From the NCBI GenBank assembly GCA_964483805.1, contig CAZADH010000024.1:1-34955 (forward strand): a stretch of 34,955 bases of DNA, written 5' to 3'. A model generated the notes under the pieces. That model was given only the letters and a program-made list of their open reading frames with translations, had not been told where the DNA came from and made no database searches. The DNA is from CAZADH01 sp964483805 (lineage in GTDB: Bacteria > Muiribacteriota > Ozemobacteria > Ozemobacterales > Ozemobacteraceae). Position numbers and translations under genes: made by a program. Shown piece by piece: positions 16,052-23,660 of this stretch; within the stretch, counting starts at the first letter, position 1; each line of letters begins with the position of its first letter.

Positions 16052-16581
16052 ACTTCCTTTCTCCCGAACCTCCGGCCGAGACCCACCTGCGCCAGGCCCT
16101 GATCCTGGCCGCGGGCGTTCTGCTCGGCTCGTTTACCGTCGATGCCATGGCGACCCCACCGCACCTGCGCATGGTCGACGCCGTGCCGCCCGGCAAAATG
16201 CTCATCGAGGTCACCTACGACGCGCTCGGGCGTGGCCGCGGTGTCCCAATCGCCGAATACGGACCGATCACCCCGGAACACGTGGTCATTGCCACGGCAT
16301 CGGAACCCGAACTGCTGGCCTGCCCGGGCATCGGCAGCAAGATGGCCCGGCGCATTCTCGCCGAACGGCGCAAGCGACCATTCACCTCGTGGCAGGATTT
16401 CGCCCAACGCGTGCCTGGCGTCGGCGACAGTCTCGTCAAACGCCTCGAAAGCGCGGGCGTCCGCCTTCTGCCCGAACAGCGTCCGGCAGCGGTCATCTCG
16501 GCTTCGCCAACTGCGACGCCGTCACCGTCGTCGAGGTCCGCCGGACTCACAAGTTCGGCCCCCCCCCATCCCCCCCAATGA
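16048..16581 (+). CDS. ComEA-like helix-hairpin-helix protein
   Basis: 177 residues from GTG 16048, overlapping the previous stop. A hydrophobic N-terminal segment (residues 14-32) can act as anchor or signal. A tandem helix-hairpin-helix domain lies at about residues 85-140 (ELLACPGIGSKMARRILAERRKRPF, FAQRVPGVGDSLVKRLESAGV), the DNA-binding unit of ComEA, which binds incoming DNA in the periplasm during natural transformation. A Ser/Pro/Thr-rich tail follows. The next gene is ComEC-like and starts at the overlapping ATGA (16578), the usual comEA-comEC arrangement. A photosystem-type or other HhH protein is less likely given context. Confidence 0.83.
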   Translation: MNFLSPEPPAETHLRQALILAAGVLLGSFTVDAMATPPHLRMVDAVPPGKMLIEVTYDALGRGRGVPIAEYGPITPEHVVIATASEPELLACPGIGSKMARRILAERRKRPFTSWQDFAQRVPGVGDSLVKRLESAGVRLLPEQRPAAVISASPTATPSPSSRSAGLTSSAPPHPPQ

Positions 16582-18413
16582 CGCGCACCCCCAGCAATCG
16601 ACAGGATATAAATACGTCACAATTACGTTGTATTTCTATCCTACCGACGCAACCACGCATGGGCGCCACCTCCCCCGAACTGCTCCCGGTCTTTGTTGCC
16701 GGGCTGCTGCCCGGACTGGTCTTGGCCGGCATTCTTCCGCCCGCCGCGGCCTGGCCTTGCCTGGCCGTCGCACTCCTCGTTCTCGCCCTGCCGCTGGGGA
16801 TGCCACAACTGAGGCCCGGCCACGGTCTCGCCCACTGGTTGCTTCTCGCCCTGGCGGCGTCTTTGCTCGGCGTGTTCCTCGGCCTGACCCGCAGCCACAC
16901 CCCGCTGCGTCATCAGGATTGGGACAACGTCGACCGGCAAAGCGGGACGCTCTCGGCAACCGTGGTCGGCGAGTATCGACTGTCTCGCGCCGGCAAGTTC
17001 CAGGTCACCGTCGAAGACGCGGTCTTCAGTTTCGCCAGCCAGTCGGTGGCGATCCCCGGGCAGGTGGCACTGGCCGCCGACGATGCCGAGTTCTGCCCCG
17101 AACCCCATCAACGGATCATCGCCAGCGGCACGCTCGAGGCCCCCGGCAAACACCGCACCGCATTCTTCCAGAGCAATGCCACGCCTGCCCCCGAACCGAC
17201 CGATGTTGCCGGTCTGGGCGGCCTCCGCGGCAAACTGCGCCGCGCCATCTGGAGCGCCATGGGTTCGTTCCTCAGCGGTGAGCACCATGCGGTGATGCTG
17301 GGCCTGCTGCTCGGCGACACGAGTCGCCTTTCACCGGGTACCCGTCATGCCTTCAAGGTGACCGGCACCAGCCACCTGATGGCGGTCTCGGGGGGCAATA
17401 TCGCCGCCCTCGCCCTGGTGTGGGTCGCCCTGCTCGCCTGGATCGGGATTCCCCCGCTGTCGCGCAGCCTCCTCGCCATCGGCGGTATGGCCCTGTATGG
17501 ACTCATCACCATCGGCGAACCCTCGGTCTGGCGTGCGATCGTCATGTATGCGTGCACGGTCGTTGCCCACAACATCGAGGCCGAACCCGGCCCCGTGCGA
17601 CCACTCGCCGCGGCTGCGTTGTTGTTGCTGATCTACGAACCCACCTGGATTCACCATCTCGGTTTCCAACTCTCGTTTGTCGCCGTGCTCGGCATCGTGC
17701 TGCTCACCCCGCGTTTCGATGCCCTCATGCATTTTCTGCCCCTGTGGCTGGCGCGGTATCTCTCGGTCAGCTTTGCGGCCAATCTGGCCACCGCCCCACT
17801 GATTGCCTATCATTTCGGAGCCGTGTCGGTCATCTCGTGGGTGGCCAATCCACTGGTCGTCTGGATGTTCGGCCTCATCCTGCCCATGGGGCTGGTCCTG
17901 GCCCTCATCGGTCCGCTGTGGTTTCAAGGCGGGGTTCTGTTGGCCGGTGGCCTCAGCCTGTTGCTCGACCTCTTTCTGCGCGTGTTGGGCATCCTCGCCC
18001 AGGTGCCGCTGGCACAGGTTGCGGTGCCGCGCCCGCCGGGATGGCTCGTGGCCATGGCGTATCTGCTCATGCTGGCCTGGGCAGCCACCGGGCCCGCCAC
18101 GGGCCGCCACCACGATGGCGTCAATGCGGGCAACCATCGCCGTCGCCGCGCACCCGACGGCCCAGATGCGCTACCGCCGACGGTCACCCAAACAACATGG
18201 GTGCGGTCGGGCACGCCATCGATTCTCGACGATGGCCAGCTTCTCGCGGCCATCGATCAACATCTCTCGGTATTGAAAAAGCGCTCTCAACAACACGGCG
18301 ACATCGTCCGATTATCCGGTCAACAAGTTGACCATCGCAGCGCAAACGCTTTACCATCGTCTCGACAACCTCGGGCACACACTTCTCCTCGAGGAACCCG
18401 AGCGGCTAGCTGA
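16578..18413 (+). CDS. ComEC/Rec2-like DNA-uptake channel lacking the metallo-beta-lactamase domain
   Basis: 611 residues from ATG 16578 (overlap with comEA); ATG 16659 is an alternative. N-terminal TM pair, then a DUF4131-like OB region (SGTLSATVVGEYRL). The Competence domain has the signature LLLGDTSRLSPGTRHAFKVTGTSHLMAVSGGN near residues 240-275, followed by about eight TM helices. ComEC passes single-stranded DNA across the inner membrane. Full-length proteins usually end in a metallo-beta-lactamase nuclease domain with HxHxDH. None is present; the last ~110 residues are hydrophilic and unrecognised. They overlap the next gene by 86 bases, so a late frameshift or misplaced stop should be considered. 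An imperfect inverted repeat with rare codons lies near the start (16604-16641). Confidence 0.87.
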   Translation: MTRTPSNRQDINTSQLRCISILPTQPRMGATSPELLPVFVAGLLPGLVLAGILPPAAAWPCLAVALLVLALPLGMPQLRPGHGLAHWLLLALAASLLGVFLGLTRSHTPLRHQDWDNVDRQSGTLSATVVGEYRLSRAGKFQVTVEDAVFSFASQSVAIPGQVALAADDAEFCPEPHQRIIASGTLEAPGKHRTAFFQSNATPAPEPTDVAGLGGLRGKLRRAIWSAMGSFLSGEHHAVMLGLLLGDTSRLSPGTRHAFKVTGTSHLMAVSGGNIAALALVWVALLAWIGIPPLSRSLLAIGGMALYGLITIGEPSVWRAIVMYACTVVAHNIEAEPGPVRPLAAAALLLLIYEPTWIHHLGFQLSFVAVLGIVLLTPRFDALMHFLPLWLARYLSVSFAANLATAPLIAYHFGAVSVISWVANPLVVWMFGLILPMGLVLALIGPLWFQGGVLLAGGLSLLLDLFLRVLGILAQVPLAQVAVPRPPGWLVAMAYLLMLAWAATGPATGRHHDGVNAGNHRRRRAPDGPDALPPTVTQTTWVRSGTPSILDDGQLLAAIDQHLSVLKKRSQQHGDIVRLSGQQVDHRSANALPSSRQPRAHTSPRGTRAAS

Positions 18414-18801
18414 AGCGCAGGTCTACGCAATGGCCATTCTGGCAACCGAGGTTCTGGCACGAATTCCGGCACGTTTGCTGCCACCGCTGTCTATGCAAGA
18501 GATGACGCCACGACACCATGTGAACAATCGGCCACTGACGGTCGTCCTGACCCTCGATGCGTTTTTTCGGGCCCGATCCTCGGCACGCCACCACGATCCG
18601 GCCATTGGCTCCCTGCTCGAAGAATCCTTCCGCCTGCACACTTCCGGGCGCGATCTGTTGTGGCAGGTCTCCCGGCAACGAACACCCGAGCTGACCGCGG
18701 CCCATCTTTCGTTTCGCAGCGAAGCACTTTCCTGCTGCCGTCGATTGGCCGAACTGCAGCGCTCCCGCCATGCCCCCCCCGGCGTCGTCATCCCCACGTG
18801 A
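18328..18801 (+). CDS. Hypothetical protein upstream of STAS gene
   Basis: 157 residues if translated from TTG 18328. An in-frame TGA lies about 60 bases upstream with no ATG or GTG between, so TTG is the first candidate. No clear Shine-Dalgarno, and the start lies inside the end of comEC. Predicted helical, soluble, no recognised domain; Arg-rich with four His/Cys clusters that do not form a clear metal site. It ends 12 bases before the STAS gene with AAGGAG in the gap, so the two are probably co-expressed. Confidence 0.6.
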   Translation: MTIAAQTLYHRLDNLGHTLLLEEPERLAEAQVYAMAILATEVLARIPARLLPPLSMQEMTPRHHVNNRPLTVVLTLDAFFRARSSARHHDPAIGSLLEESFRLHTSGRDLLWQVSRQRTPELTAAHLSFRSEALSCCRRLAELQRSRHAPPGVVIPT

Positions 18802-18813
18802 AGGAGAACCCAC

Positions 18814-19191
18814 GTGAACGAATTCTCGGTAAAGACACAGGTTATCGGCACCGTCGCGCTCGTCGACGTCATCGGCTTTCTGGAAGCCACCGCCAACAAG
18901 GTCCTGGCCGATAGCCTCGAGCAACTGCATAAACAGGGGTTCCTGCGCTACGTCATCGATTTCTCCGGCTGCCAGGTGATGTCGAGTCCGGGCATCCACG
19001 ACCTGATTCAGTTTGCCTTGCGACTCTCCGACACCCCGGGCGGCAAGTTGGTGTTTTCGGGCCTCAATGCCATGCAAACCAAAGTGTTCAAACTGGTCGC
19101 CCTCGACACCGTCGCCACCATCTGCCCCACTCGGGTCGAGGCGCTCGCCGAAGCCGAACGCGACGGGGAAGCCGCGCCGACCGCCCCGTAA
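18814..19191 (+). CDS. STAS-domain protein (anti-sigma factor antagonist type)
   Basis: 125 residues from GTG 18814 with AAGGAG seven bases upstream. The STAS fold is recognisable: GTVALVDVIGFLEATANKVLADSLEQL, then YVIDFSGCQVMSSPGIHDLI with Ser57/Ser58 where SpoIIAA-like proteins are phosphorylated, and FSGLNAMQTKVFKLVALDTV. Such proteins bind anti-sigma kinases or other partners in a phosphorylation-switched way. The residue before the serine pair is Met instead of Asp and a Pro follows in place of Gly, so switching may be altered. No anti-sigma kinase or phosphatase gene is visible in the window. Confidence 0.85.
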   Translation: MNEFSVKTQVIGTVALVDVIGFLEATANKVLADSLEQLHKQGFLRYVIDFSGCQVMSSPGIHDLIQFALRLSDTPGGKLVFSGLNAMQTKVFKLVALDTVATICPTRVEALAEAERDGEAAPTAP

Positions 19192-19239
19192 GCCGACGTT
19201 GTCGCAACACTTCGTATTGACATACCCGGTGCTGCATCC

Positions 19240-20217
19240 GTGAGCGCGAATCCCAAGCCCGCCCGCATTCTCTGCCTGGGCGTGGTGGTCATGGATATCC
19301 TGGCGTCACCGGTCGATCGCTTTCCCGAAGCCGAAAAAGCGCTCTGGGTCAAAGACGTCGCCATCGTCACCGGCGGCTGTGCCGCGAACACCGCACACGC
19401 CCTCGGTCGGCTCGGCGCATCCGTCTCTTTGCTCGGCCGGGTTGGCGACGATGCCTTCGGTCAGATGATCCATTCGGCCATGGCCCACGAGGGCATCGAT
19501 CTGTCGTTCCTCGATGCGGCCGACGACGGTACGCCGACCTCGACCTCGATTGTCCTCATCGAGGCCGGTGGCGAACGCCGTTTTCTCTTTCGGCCCGGCG
19601 CCAGCAGCGATCTGGAACTGCCCCTCAACCTGCCATTGTCGCAGTTCGACGGCATTCACGTGGGCGGCTGTTTTCTGGTGCCGCGCTGCATGGGACAACC
19701 ACTCGTCGATCTGTTCACGCGGGCCCGTACCCACCAGGTCGTCACCTCGATCGACACCGTCTGGAGCCGGCACGAAAACTGGCGCGATGTGCTGTCGGCC
19801 CTGCCGGTCACTGATTATTTTCTGCCCAGCCTGATCGAAGCGCAAATGATCACCGGTCGCGAAAATCCCCAGGATATCGCCGATTTTCTGCTCGCGAACG
19901 GCGCCCGTTGTGTGGTGGTCAAAATGGGCGAGCGCGGTTCGTTCGTGGCCCACGACACCACCCGCACCCTCGTCCCCGCCTATGCCGTACCGAGCCGCAG
20001 TCTCAAAGACACCACCGGGGCCGGCGATGCCTTTGTGGCGGGTTTTCTCAAAGCCGTCCACCTGGGTTGGTCACCGGAACAGGCCGCCCGACTCGGCAAC
20101 GCCTGCGGCGCCCTGGCCACGCTGGCCATTGGCGCACCGCTGCAGGCCAGCGCCGCCCACCTGCGCAAGGTGGTCGACCGCGTGGCCAACGGCGAACCGC
20201 TCGATTTCCCCGCATAA
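19240..20217 (+). CDS. PfkB-family carbohydrate kinase
   Basis: 325 residues from GTG 19240. Both PfkB signatures are present: the N-terminal VTGGCAANTAHALGRLGA (residues 43-60) with GRVGDDAFG, and the C-terminal DTTGAGDAFVAGFL (257-270) containing catalytic Asp263. Family members phosphorylate sugars or nucleosides (ribokinase, adenosine kinase, fructokinase types) with ATP in the cytoplasm. The substrate cannot be told from sequence alone; overall shape is ribokinase/adenosine-kinase-like. Convergent with the MBL gene, 56 bases apart. The Shine-Dalgarno is poor. Confidence 0.9.
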   Translation: MSANPKPARILCLGVVVMDILASPVDRFPEAEKALWVKDVAIVTGGCAANTAHALGRLGASVSLLGRVGDDAFGQMIHSAMAHEGIDLSFLDAADDGTPTSTSIVLIEAGGERRFLFRPGASSDLELPLNLPLSQFDGIHVGGCFLVPRCMGQPLVDLFTRARTHQVVTSIDTVWSRHENWRDVLSALPVTDYFLPSLIEAQMITGRENPQDIADFLLANGARCVVVKMGERGSFVAHDTTRTLVPAYAVPSRSLKDTTGAGDAFVAGFLKAVHLGWSPEQAARLGNACGALATLAIGAPLQASAAHLRKVVDRVANGEPLDFPA

Positions 20218-20221
20218 CACA

Positions 20222-20251
20222 CCGCCGCCACCCCACGAGAGGCGACGGCGG
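20222..20251. terminator. Possible hairpin between convergent genes
   Basis: CCGCCG (20222-20227) pairs with CGGCGG (20246-20251) around an 18-base loop, followed on the plus strand by AT-rich sequence (TGTATTACTTTTTC). Weak stem; tentative terminator for the PfkB gene. Confidence 0.3.
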
Positions 20252-20273
20252 CACCGCGACCAGCGGGAATGTA

Positions 20274-21845
20274 TTACTTTTTCAATACGGCGCTGATCGC
20301 CGCCAGCTTCTCGAGGCGTTTTGCCTCGTTGCGCTCACCTTGCATGAACGCAGCCAGGTCGATCATCAACTGCGCGTAGCGATTGTGCGAATCGTAGGCC
20401 GGCACCGGAGCGACGGCAACCGCAGGTTTGGGCCGGGCCGACGGCAACCCGAGCAGATCGACCTCTTCACCCCAGGTCGGCGCATGTGTGGCCACCGACT
20501 TCTTTTCGGCGATCAAGCGGGCCAGGGCCGCGCTGCTCTCGGGCTCACCATGCACCACAAACACCTCGCGATTGATCGCCTGCACCGGCGCCAACCACTC
20601 CAGCAGCGATTTCTGATCGGCATGGCCCGAATACCCGGCAATCGCGTCGATCTTGGCCTTGACCGTCACCTCTTCGCCGAAGATGCGCACGGTCTTGGCC
20701 CCCGACAGCAGCAACTGACCGAGGGTGCCCTCGGCCTGATACCCCACCATCAACACACAGTTTTCAGGGCGATACAGGTTGTGCTTCAGGTGGTGTTTGA
20801 TCCGGCCGGCATCGCACATGCCGCTCGCCGAGATGATGACACACCCACGCTTGCCGTTGATCGCGCGCGAGTCGGCCGCCGTGGTCGAGAAATGAAACGC
20901 CGGATGGTCGAACAGCTTGTCGCGATTGCCCAGCAGTTCGCGCGCCTCGCGATCGAAACACTCACGAAACTCGCTGAACACCTGGGTTACCTGCACCGCC
21001 AACGGACTGTCGATGTAAACCTCGGGATTCGTCAACTTGCCCTCGCGGATCAAGAGCAATACATCGTGCAGCATGTCCTGCGTGCGCCCCACCGCAAAGC
21101 CCGGGATGACCAGATTTCCACCCCGCGAGCAGGTGGTATTGATCGCCTCGGCCAACTTCGCGCGCCGAGCGACCGCGTCCTCGGGCGGGCGGACCCGACT
21201 GCCGTAGGTCGACTCGATGACGAGAAAGTCGGTGGTGGTGAAGTTCTCGGGGTCTTCGATGATCGGATGCCCCACCGACCCCAGATCGCCCGAAAACACG
21301 ATCTTGCGCTTCTCCGTCCCCTCGGTCAACTCGATCTCGGCAAACGCCGAGCCGAAGATGTGCCCCGCGTTGCGGAAGGTCAGGACCACGCCCTCACCCA
21401 ACTGCGTCCGCTCGTGCAGCTTGACCGGCTTGAACAGCCCGATGGTCTTCTCGGCATCAGCAATCGTGTAGATCGGCTCGAGTTCCGGGCCACCACGCCG
21501 TTCGTTGCGCTTGTTCTTCTGCTCGACTTCCATTTCCTGAATGTGTGCGGAATCGGGCAGCATGTATTTACAAAGTGACGCTGTCGGCGGCGTGCTGTAG
21601 ATCGCACCGGTGAACCCGTGTTTCACCAGCTTGGGCAGCAGGCCGGAGTGATCGATATGGGCATGCGTCAACACGACGAAGTCGACCTGGTCGGGGGCAA
21701 ACGGAAACGCCCGGTAGTTGCCCTCCCGCAGGGTCTTGCTGCCCTGGAACATCCCGCAATCGACGAGAAACGACGTTTTGCCCACCGTCACGTGAAAGCA
21801 CGACCCCGTCACCGTCCCCGCCGCACCACAGAACTTGATCTTCAC
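20274..21845 (-). CDS. Beta-CASP metallo-beta-lactamase RNase (CPSF/Ysh1-like)
   Basis: 523 residues from GTG 21845 with AGGAGGGG about nine bases upstream. MBL motifs: Asp29 region, H61-x-H63-x-D65-H66 (THAHIDHSG), NAGHIFGSA, FSGDLG and the beta-CASP motifs (IPGFAVGRTQ, ISASGMCDAGRI, GYSGHADQ). The length and motif order match archaeal/bacterial CPSF-type RNA-processing exonucleases of COG1236. It should cleave RNA in the cytoplasm; its substrate is unknown. A C-terminal extension of about 60 residues ends in basic and helical sequence (FMQGERNEAKRLEKLAAISAVLKK region). Divergent from the tRNA methyltransferase gene. Confidence 0.92.
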   Translation of the reverse strand: MKIKFCGAAGTVTGSCFHVTVGKTSFLVDCGMFQGSKTLREGNYRAFPFAPDQVDFVVLTHAHIDHSGLLPKLVKHGFTGAIYSTPPTASLCKYMLPDSAHIQEMEVEQKNKRNERRGGPELEPIYTIADAEKTIGLFKPVKLHERTQLGEGVVLTFRNAGHIFGSAFAEIELTEGTEKRKIVFSGDLGSVGHPIIEDPENFTTTDFLVIESTYGSRVRPPEDAVARRAKLAEAINTTCSRGGNLVIPGFAVGRTQDMLHDVLLLIREGKLTNPEVYIDSPLAVQVTQVFSEFRECFDREARELLGNRDKLFDHPAFHFSTTAADSRAINGKRGCVIISASGMCDAGRIKHHLKHNLYRPENCVLMVGYQAEGTLGQLLLSGAKTVRIFGEEVTVKAKIDAIAGYSGHADQKSLLEWLAPVQAINREVFVVHGEPESSAALARLIAEKKSVATHAPTWGEEVDLLGLPSARPKPAVAVAPVPAYDSHNRYAQLMIDLAAFMQGERNEAKRLEKLAAISAVLKK

Positions 21846-21871
21846 TGAGCTGCCCCTCCTGTTTTCACTAT

Positions 21872-21890
21872 TGGCCAGACCTGGCCAGAC
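21872..21890. repeat. Tandem 9-bp direct repeat in divergent promoter region
   Basis: TGGCCAGAC occurs at 21872-21880 and 21882-21890, one helical turn apart, each containing the palindrome TGGCCA. It sits 27 bases upstream of the GTG of the MBL gene and could be an operator. Confidence 0.4.
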
Positions 21891-21930
21891 ACGACTGCCC
21901 CAGCATAACACAACAAACCACGCCTGCCGC

Positions 21931-21959
21931 TTGTCGTCGGCCGGCCAATCCGCTATTCT
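21931..21959 (+). promoter_or_regulatory. Promoter of trmJ-like gene (TTGTCG-17-TATTCT)
   Basis: TTGTCG at 21931, TATTCT at 21954, spacer 17. Predicted start about 21966, giving a ~30-base leader with GGAG before ATG 21996. Confidence 0.5.
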
Positions 21960-21995
21960 TCGGTGTTCCTGTGAATCCAGAATCGGAGCCGACCC

Positions 21996-22844
21996 ATGCC
22001 TGCAATGCCACACCCGATCCGCATCGTCCTCGTCGAACCCCAGGGTCCGATCAACATCGGTGCCGTCTGTCGCGCCATGAAGAACTTTGGCCTGCACGAC
22101 CTCGCCCTGGTCAAACCGGCCTGCCGCATCGGTATGCAGGCCCGCAAGATGGCGCTGCATGCCGTCGACATCCTCGAAAACGCCCGCCGCACCCGCACGC
22201 TGGGTGAGGCCATTGCCGACTGCGCTCTGGTGTTGGGCACCTCGAACCGCGGCGGCCCGTATCACGAACCCAACATGCTGCCCGATATCGGAGCCAGGTA
22301 CATCGCCGAGCATGTCGTCCGTGGCCCGGTCGCGATCCTGTTCGGTCGCGAGGATTTCGGCCTGCTGCAGGAAGACCTCACCCACTGCCAGGGCACCATT
22401 CGCATCCCCACGTCTCCCGAGTTCTCGTCACTCAACCTGGCCCAGGCGGTGTCGCTCGTCTCTTACGAACTCTACCGCCACTTCTCGGCCGAGTCGTTTC
22501 TGCCGCCGCCGCCCAACGACCATCCCATCTTCAAACCGGCCAGCAACGAAGAGATGATGCTGCTCTTCAAGCACATGAAGACCGCCCTGCTGCGCTGCGA
22601 GTTTCTCATGGAGAACAACCCCGACCGCACGATGCAGATCCTGCGCACGGTCTTCGGCCGCGCCGCCATCAACCGCCGCGAACTCAAGGTTCTCATGGGC
22701 ATGTTCTCGAACATTCGCGGTTACATGGAACTGCATCCTTACGACCCGAAAATCAAGGCCCAGCCCCGACGCCAGCGCACCCCGGCCCCGCGCAAGCGGT
22801 TTCGCGGGCCAACCCCACAAAAAAACGACGACACGAAAAAATAG
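21996..22844 (+). CDS. trmJ: TrmJ-like tRNA 2'-O-methyltransferase (SPOUT)
   Basis: 282 residues. The SPOUT/TrmH-family motifs are clear: motif 1 INIGAVCRAMKNFGLHDL (Asn20, Arg26), motif 2 ILFGREDFGLLQEDL (115-127), and motif 3 IPTSPEFSSLNLAQAVSLVSYELY (137-160). The pattern PEFSSLNLAQAV is characteristic of TrmJ, which methylates the ribose of nucleotide 32 of tRNA with SAM in the cytoplasm. The residues after 165 form a helical TrmJ-type C-terminal domain, ending in a basic Lys/Arg/Pro tail. Start ATG 21996 has GGAG ten bases upstream; ATG at codon 4 is an alternative. Confidence 0.9.
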   Translation: MPAMPHPIRIVLVEPQGPINIGAVCRAMKNFGLHDLALVKPACRIGMQARKMALHAVDILENARRTRTLGEAIADCALVLGTSNRGGPYHEPNMLPDIGARYIAEHVVRGPVAILFGREDFGLLQEDLTHCQGTIRIPTSPEFSSLNLAQAVSLVSYELYRHFSAESFLPPPPNDHPIFKPASNEEMMLLFKHMKTALLRCEFLMENNPDRTMQILRTVFGRAAINRRELKVLMGMFSNIRGYMELHPYDPKIKAQPRRQRTPAPRKRFRGPTPQKNDDTKK

Positions 22845-22902
22845 TTCGTTGTGCGAACACGTCGCACTCATCCGTACCGGATTGGGACGTGCTCACCCTT
22901 GT

Positions 22903-22931
22903 TTGTCGACGTTTGTTGGCGACGCTATGGC
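22903..22931 (+). promoter_or_regulatory. Promoter of candidate small RNA (TTGTCG-17-TATGGC)
   Basis: TTGTCG at 22903 and TATGGC at 22926 with 17-base spacing, in the intergenic region after the trmJ-like gene. The -35 is identical to that of the trmJ promoter. Confidence 0.4.
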
Positions 22932-22936
22932 GAAGC

Positions 22937-23034
22937 TCAACCAAAGGTCATTTCCGGCCGACCCCAGGAGTGCATTTGTTTGCCTCCTTATGTTTCAGGC
23001 CGGGCTGCCCCAGGGCGCCTGGTCTCTTTTTTTT
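22937..23034 (+). ncRNA. Candidate structured small RNA
   Basis: Lies in the 303-base gap 22845-23147. A promoter-like TTGTCG-17-TATGGC predicts a start near 22937. The ~98-base product folds by eye into a CCGGCC (22954-22959)/GGCCGG (22998-23003) stem enclosing an AGGAG (22966-22970)/CTCCT (22984-22988) hairpin, followed by a CCAGG-GCG-CCTGG hairpin and an uninterrupted run of U. The inner hairpin would hide a Shine-Dalgarno-like AGGAG. It does not match SRP RNA, RNase P, tmRNA or 6S signatures I know. It may alternatively be just the 3' UTR and terminator of the trmJ-like gene. Confidence 0.4.
23010..23034 (+). terminator. Rho-independent terminator
   Basis: CCAGG/CCTGG stem with GCG loop (23010-23022) followed by TCTCTTTTTTTT. 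Ends the trmJ-like transcript and/or the candidate small RNA. Confidence 0.65.
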
Positions 23035-23072
23035 AACCTCATCCTCCTTCCCACCGACGTGGTCGCGCCCGC

Positions 23073-23102
23073 TTGCGCATCCGGCTCCGACTGCCCTACC
23101 AT
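23073..23102 (+). promoter_or_regulatory. Candidate promoter of the 23148 operon (TTGCGC-18-TACCAT)
   Basis: TTGCGC at 23073, the same -35 as the mazG promoter, and TACCAT at 23097. Would give a ~40-base leader containing GAGGAGG before GTG 23148. Confidence 0.4.
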
Positions 23103-23147
23103 GATGGCGTGCCTGCGTCAGCCACCCTGTTCGAGGAGGTCGTTCCT

Positions 23148-23660
23148 GTGTCTCGATCGCTGCTGCTCACCTTCACCATCGCGCTCGTCATTTCATGGGG
23201 ATCCCCGGCCTTCAGCCAAGACAATACTCTCGCCTATGCGGGCCCGTTTGACCTGCTGGCGTCGGCCACGGTGCCGGCAACCGGCGCGACGCTCACCGTC
23301 GCTCGCCCCGGCCATGCGCTCAATGGTTTGACGGCAAAGATCGAGGGCGGCTCTTTCGGTGAACCCCGCCCGGTAACGATCTCGGCCGCATCCATCGCCA
23401 CCCACTCCTTCGGACCCCAGTTGAACGCGTTGACCCCGATGATTCGGTTCGACTGCGGCACCGGTTTCGCCTCTGAGACCATCGAACTGCGTGTCCCCGT
23501 GCATCTGGGCACCGCTCCGTTCGCGCGCGGTCTGGCCTACGACGAGGCGACCCGGTCGCTGCGCGATCTGGCGGTGACTCGCATCGCCAGCGGGGTCATC
23601 GCAGTGCCGCTGGCTCGGACCACCACCTTTGTTCTCTCGGGCCCCCCGCAAAACCGATGA
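23148..23660 (+). CDS. Secreted protein of unknown function
   Basis: 170 residues from GTG 23148, preceded by GAGGAGG with eight-base spacing. A clear signal peptide (MSRSLLLTFTIALVISWG, cleavage near SPAFSQ) is followed by a beta-rich domain with conserved-looking IRFDCGTGFASETIELRVPV. No family recognised. The stop overlaps the start of the next secreted protein (ATGA), making it the first gene of a run of exported proteins that leads into the second pseudopilin cluster. Confidence 0.75.
   Translation: MSRSLLLTFTIALVISWGSPAFSQDNTLAYAGPFDLLASATVPATGATLTVARPGHALNGLTAKIEGGSFGEPRPVTISAASIATHSFGPQLNALTPMIRFDCGTGFASETIELRVPVHLGTAPFARGLAYDEATRSLRDLAVTRIASGVIAVPLARTTTFVLSGPPQNR

Noticed and set aside
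19215..19240. TTGACA at 19215 as the -35 of the PfkB gene
   Set aside because: A 17-base spacer would place the -10 box on the start codon; no TATAAT-like element fits.
19908..21578. 556-residue plus-strand open frame
   Set aside because: Arg/His-rich and antisense to the beta-CASP RNase gene, whose catalytic motifs are complete.
22937..23034. Small RNA as SRP RNA, 6S RNA, RNase P or tmRNA
   Set aside because: None of the diagnostic sequences (such as GGAAGCA loop, GAGGAAAGTCC, or a tRNA-like CCA end) are present.
22849..23331. 160-residue plus-strand open frame across the intergenic region
   Set aside because: Cys/Ser/Pro-rich, runs through a terminator and overlaps the signal-peptide gene at 23148 in another frame.
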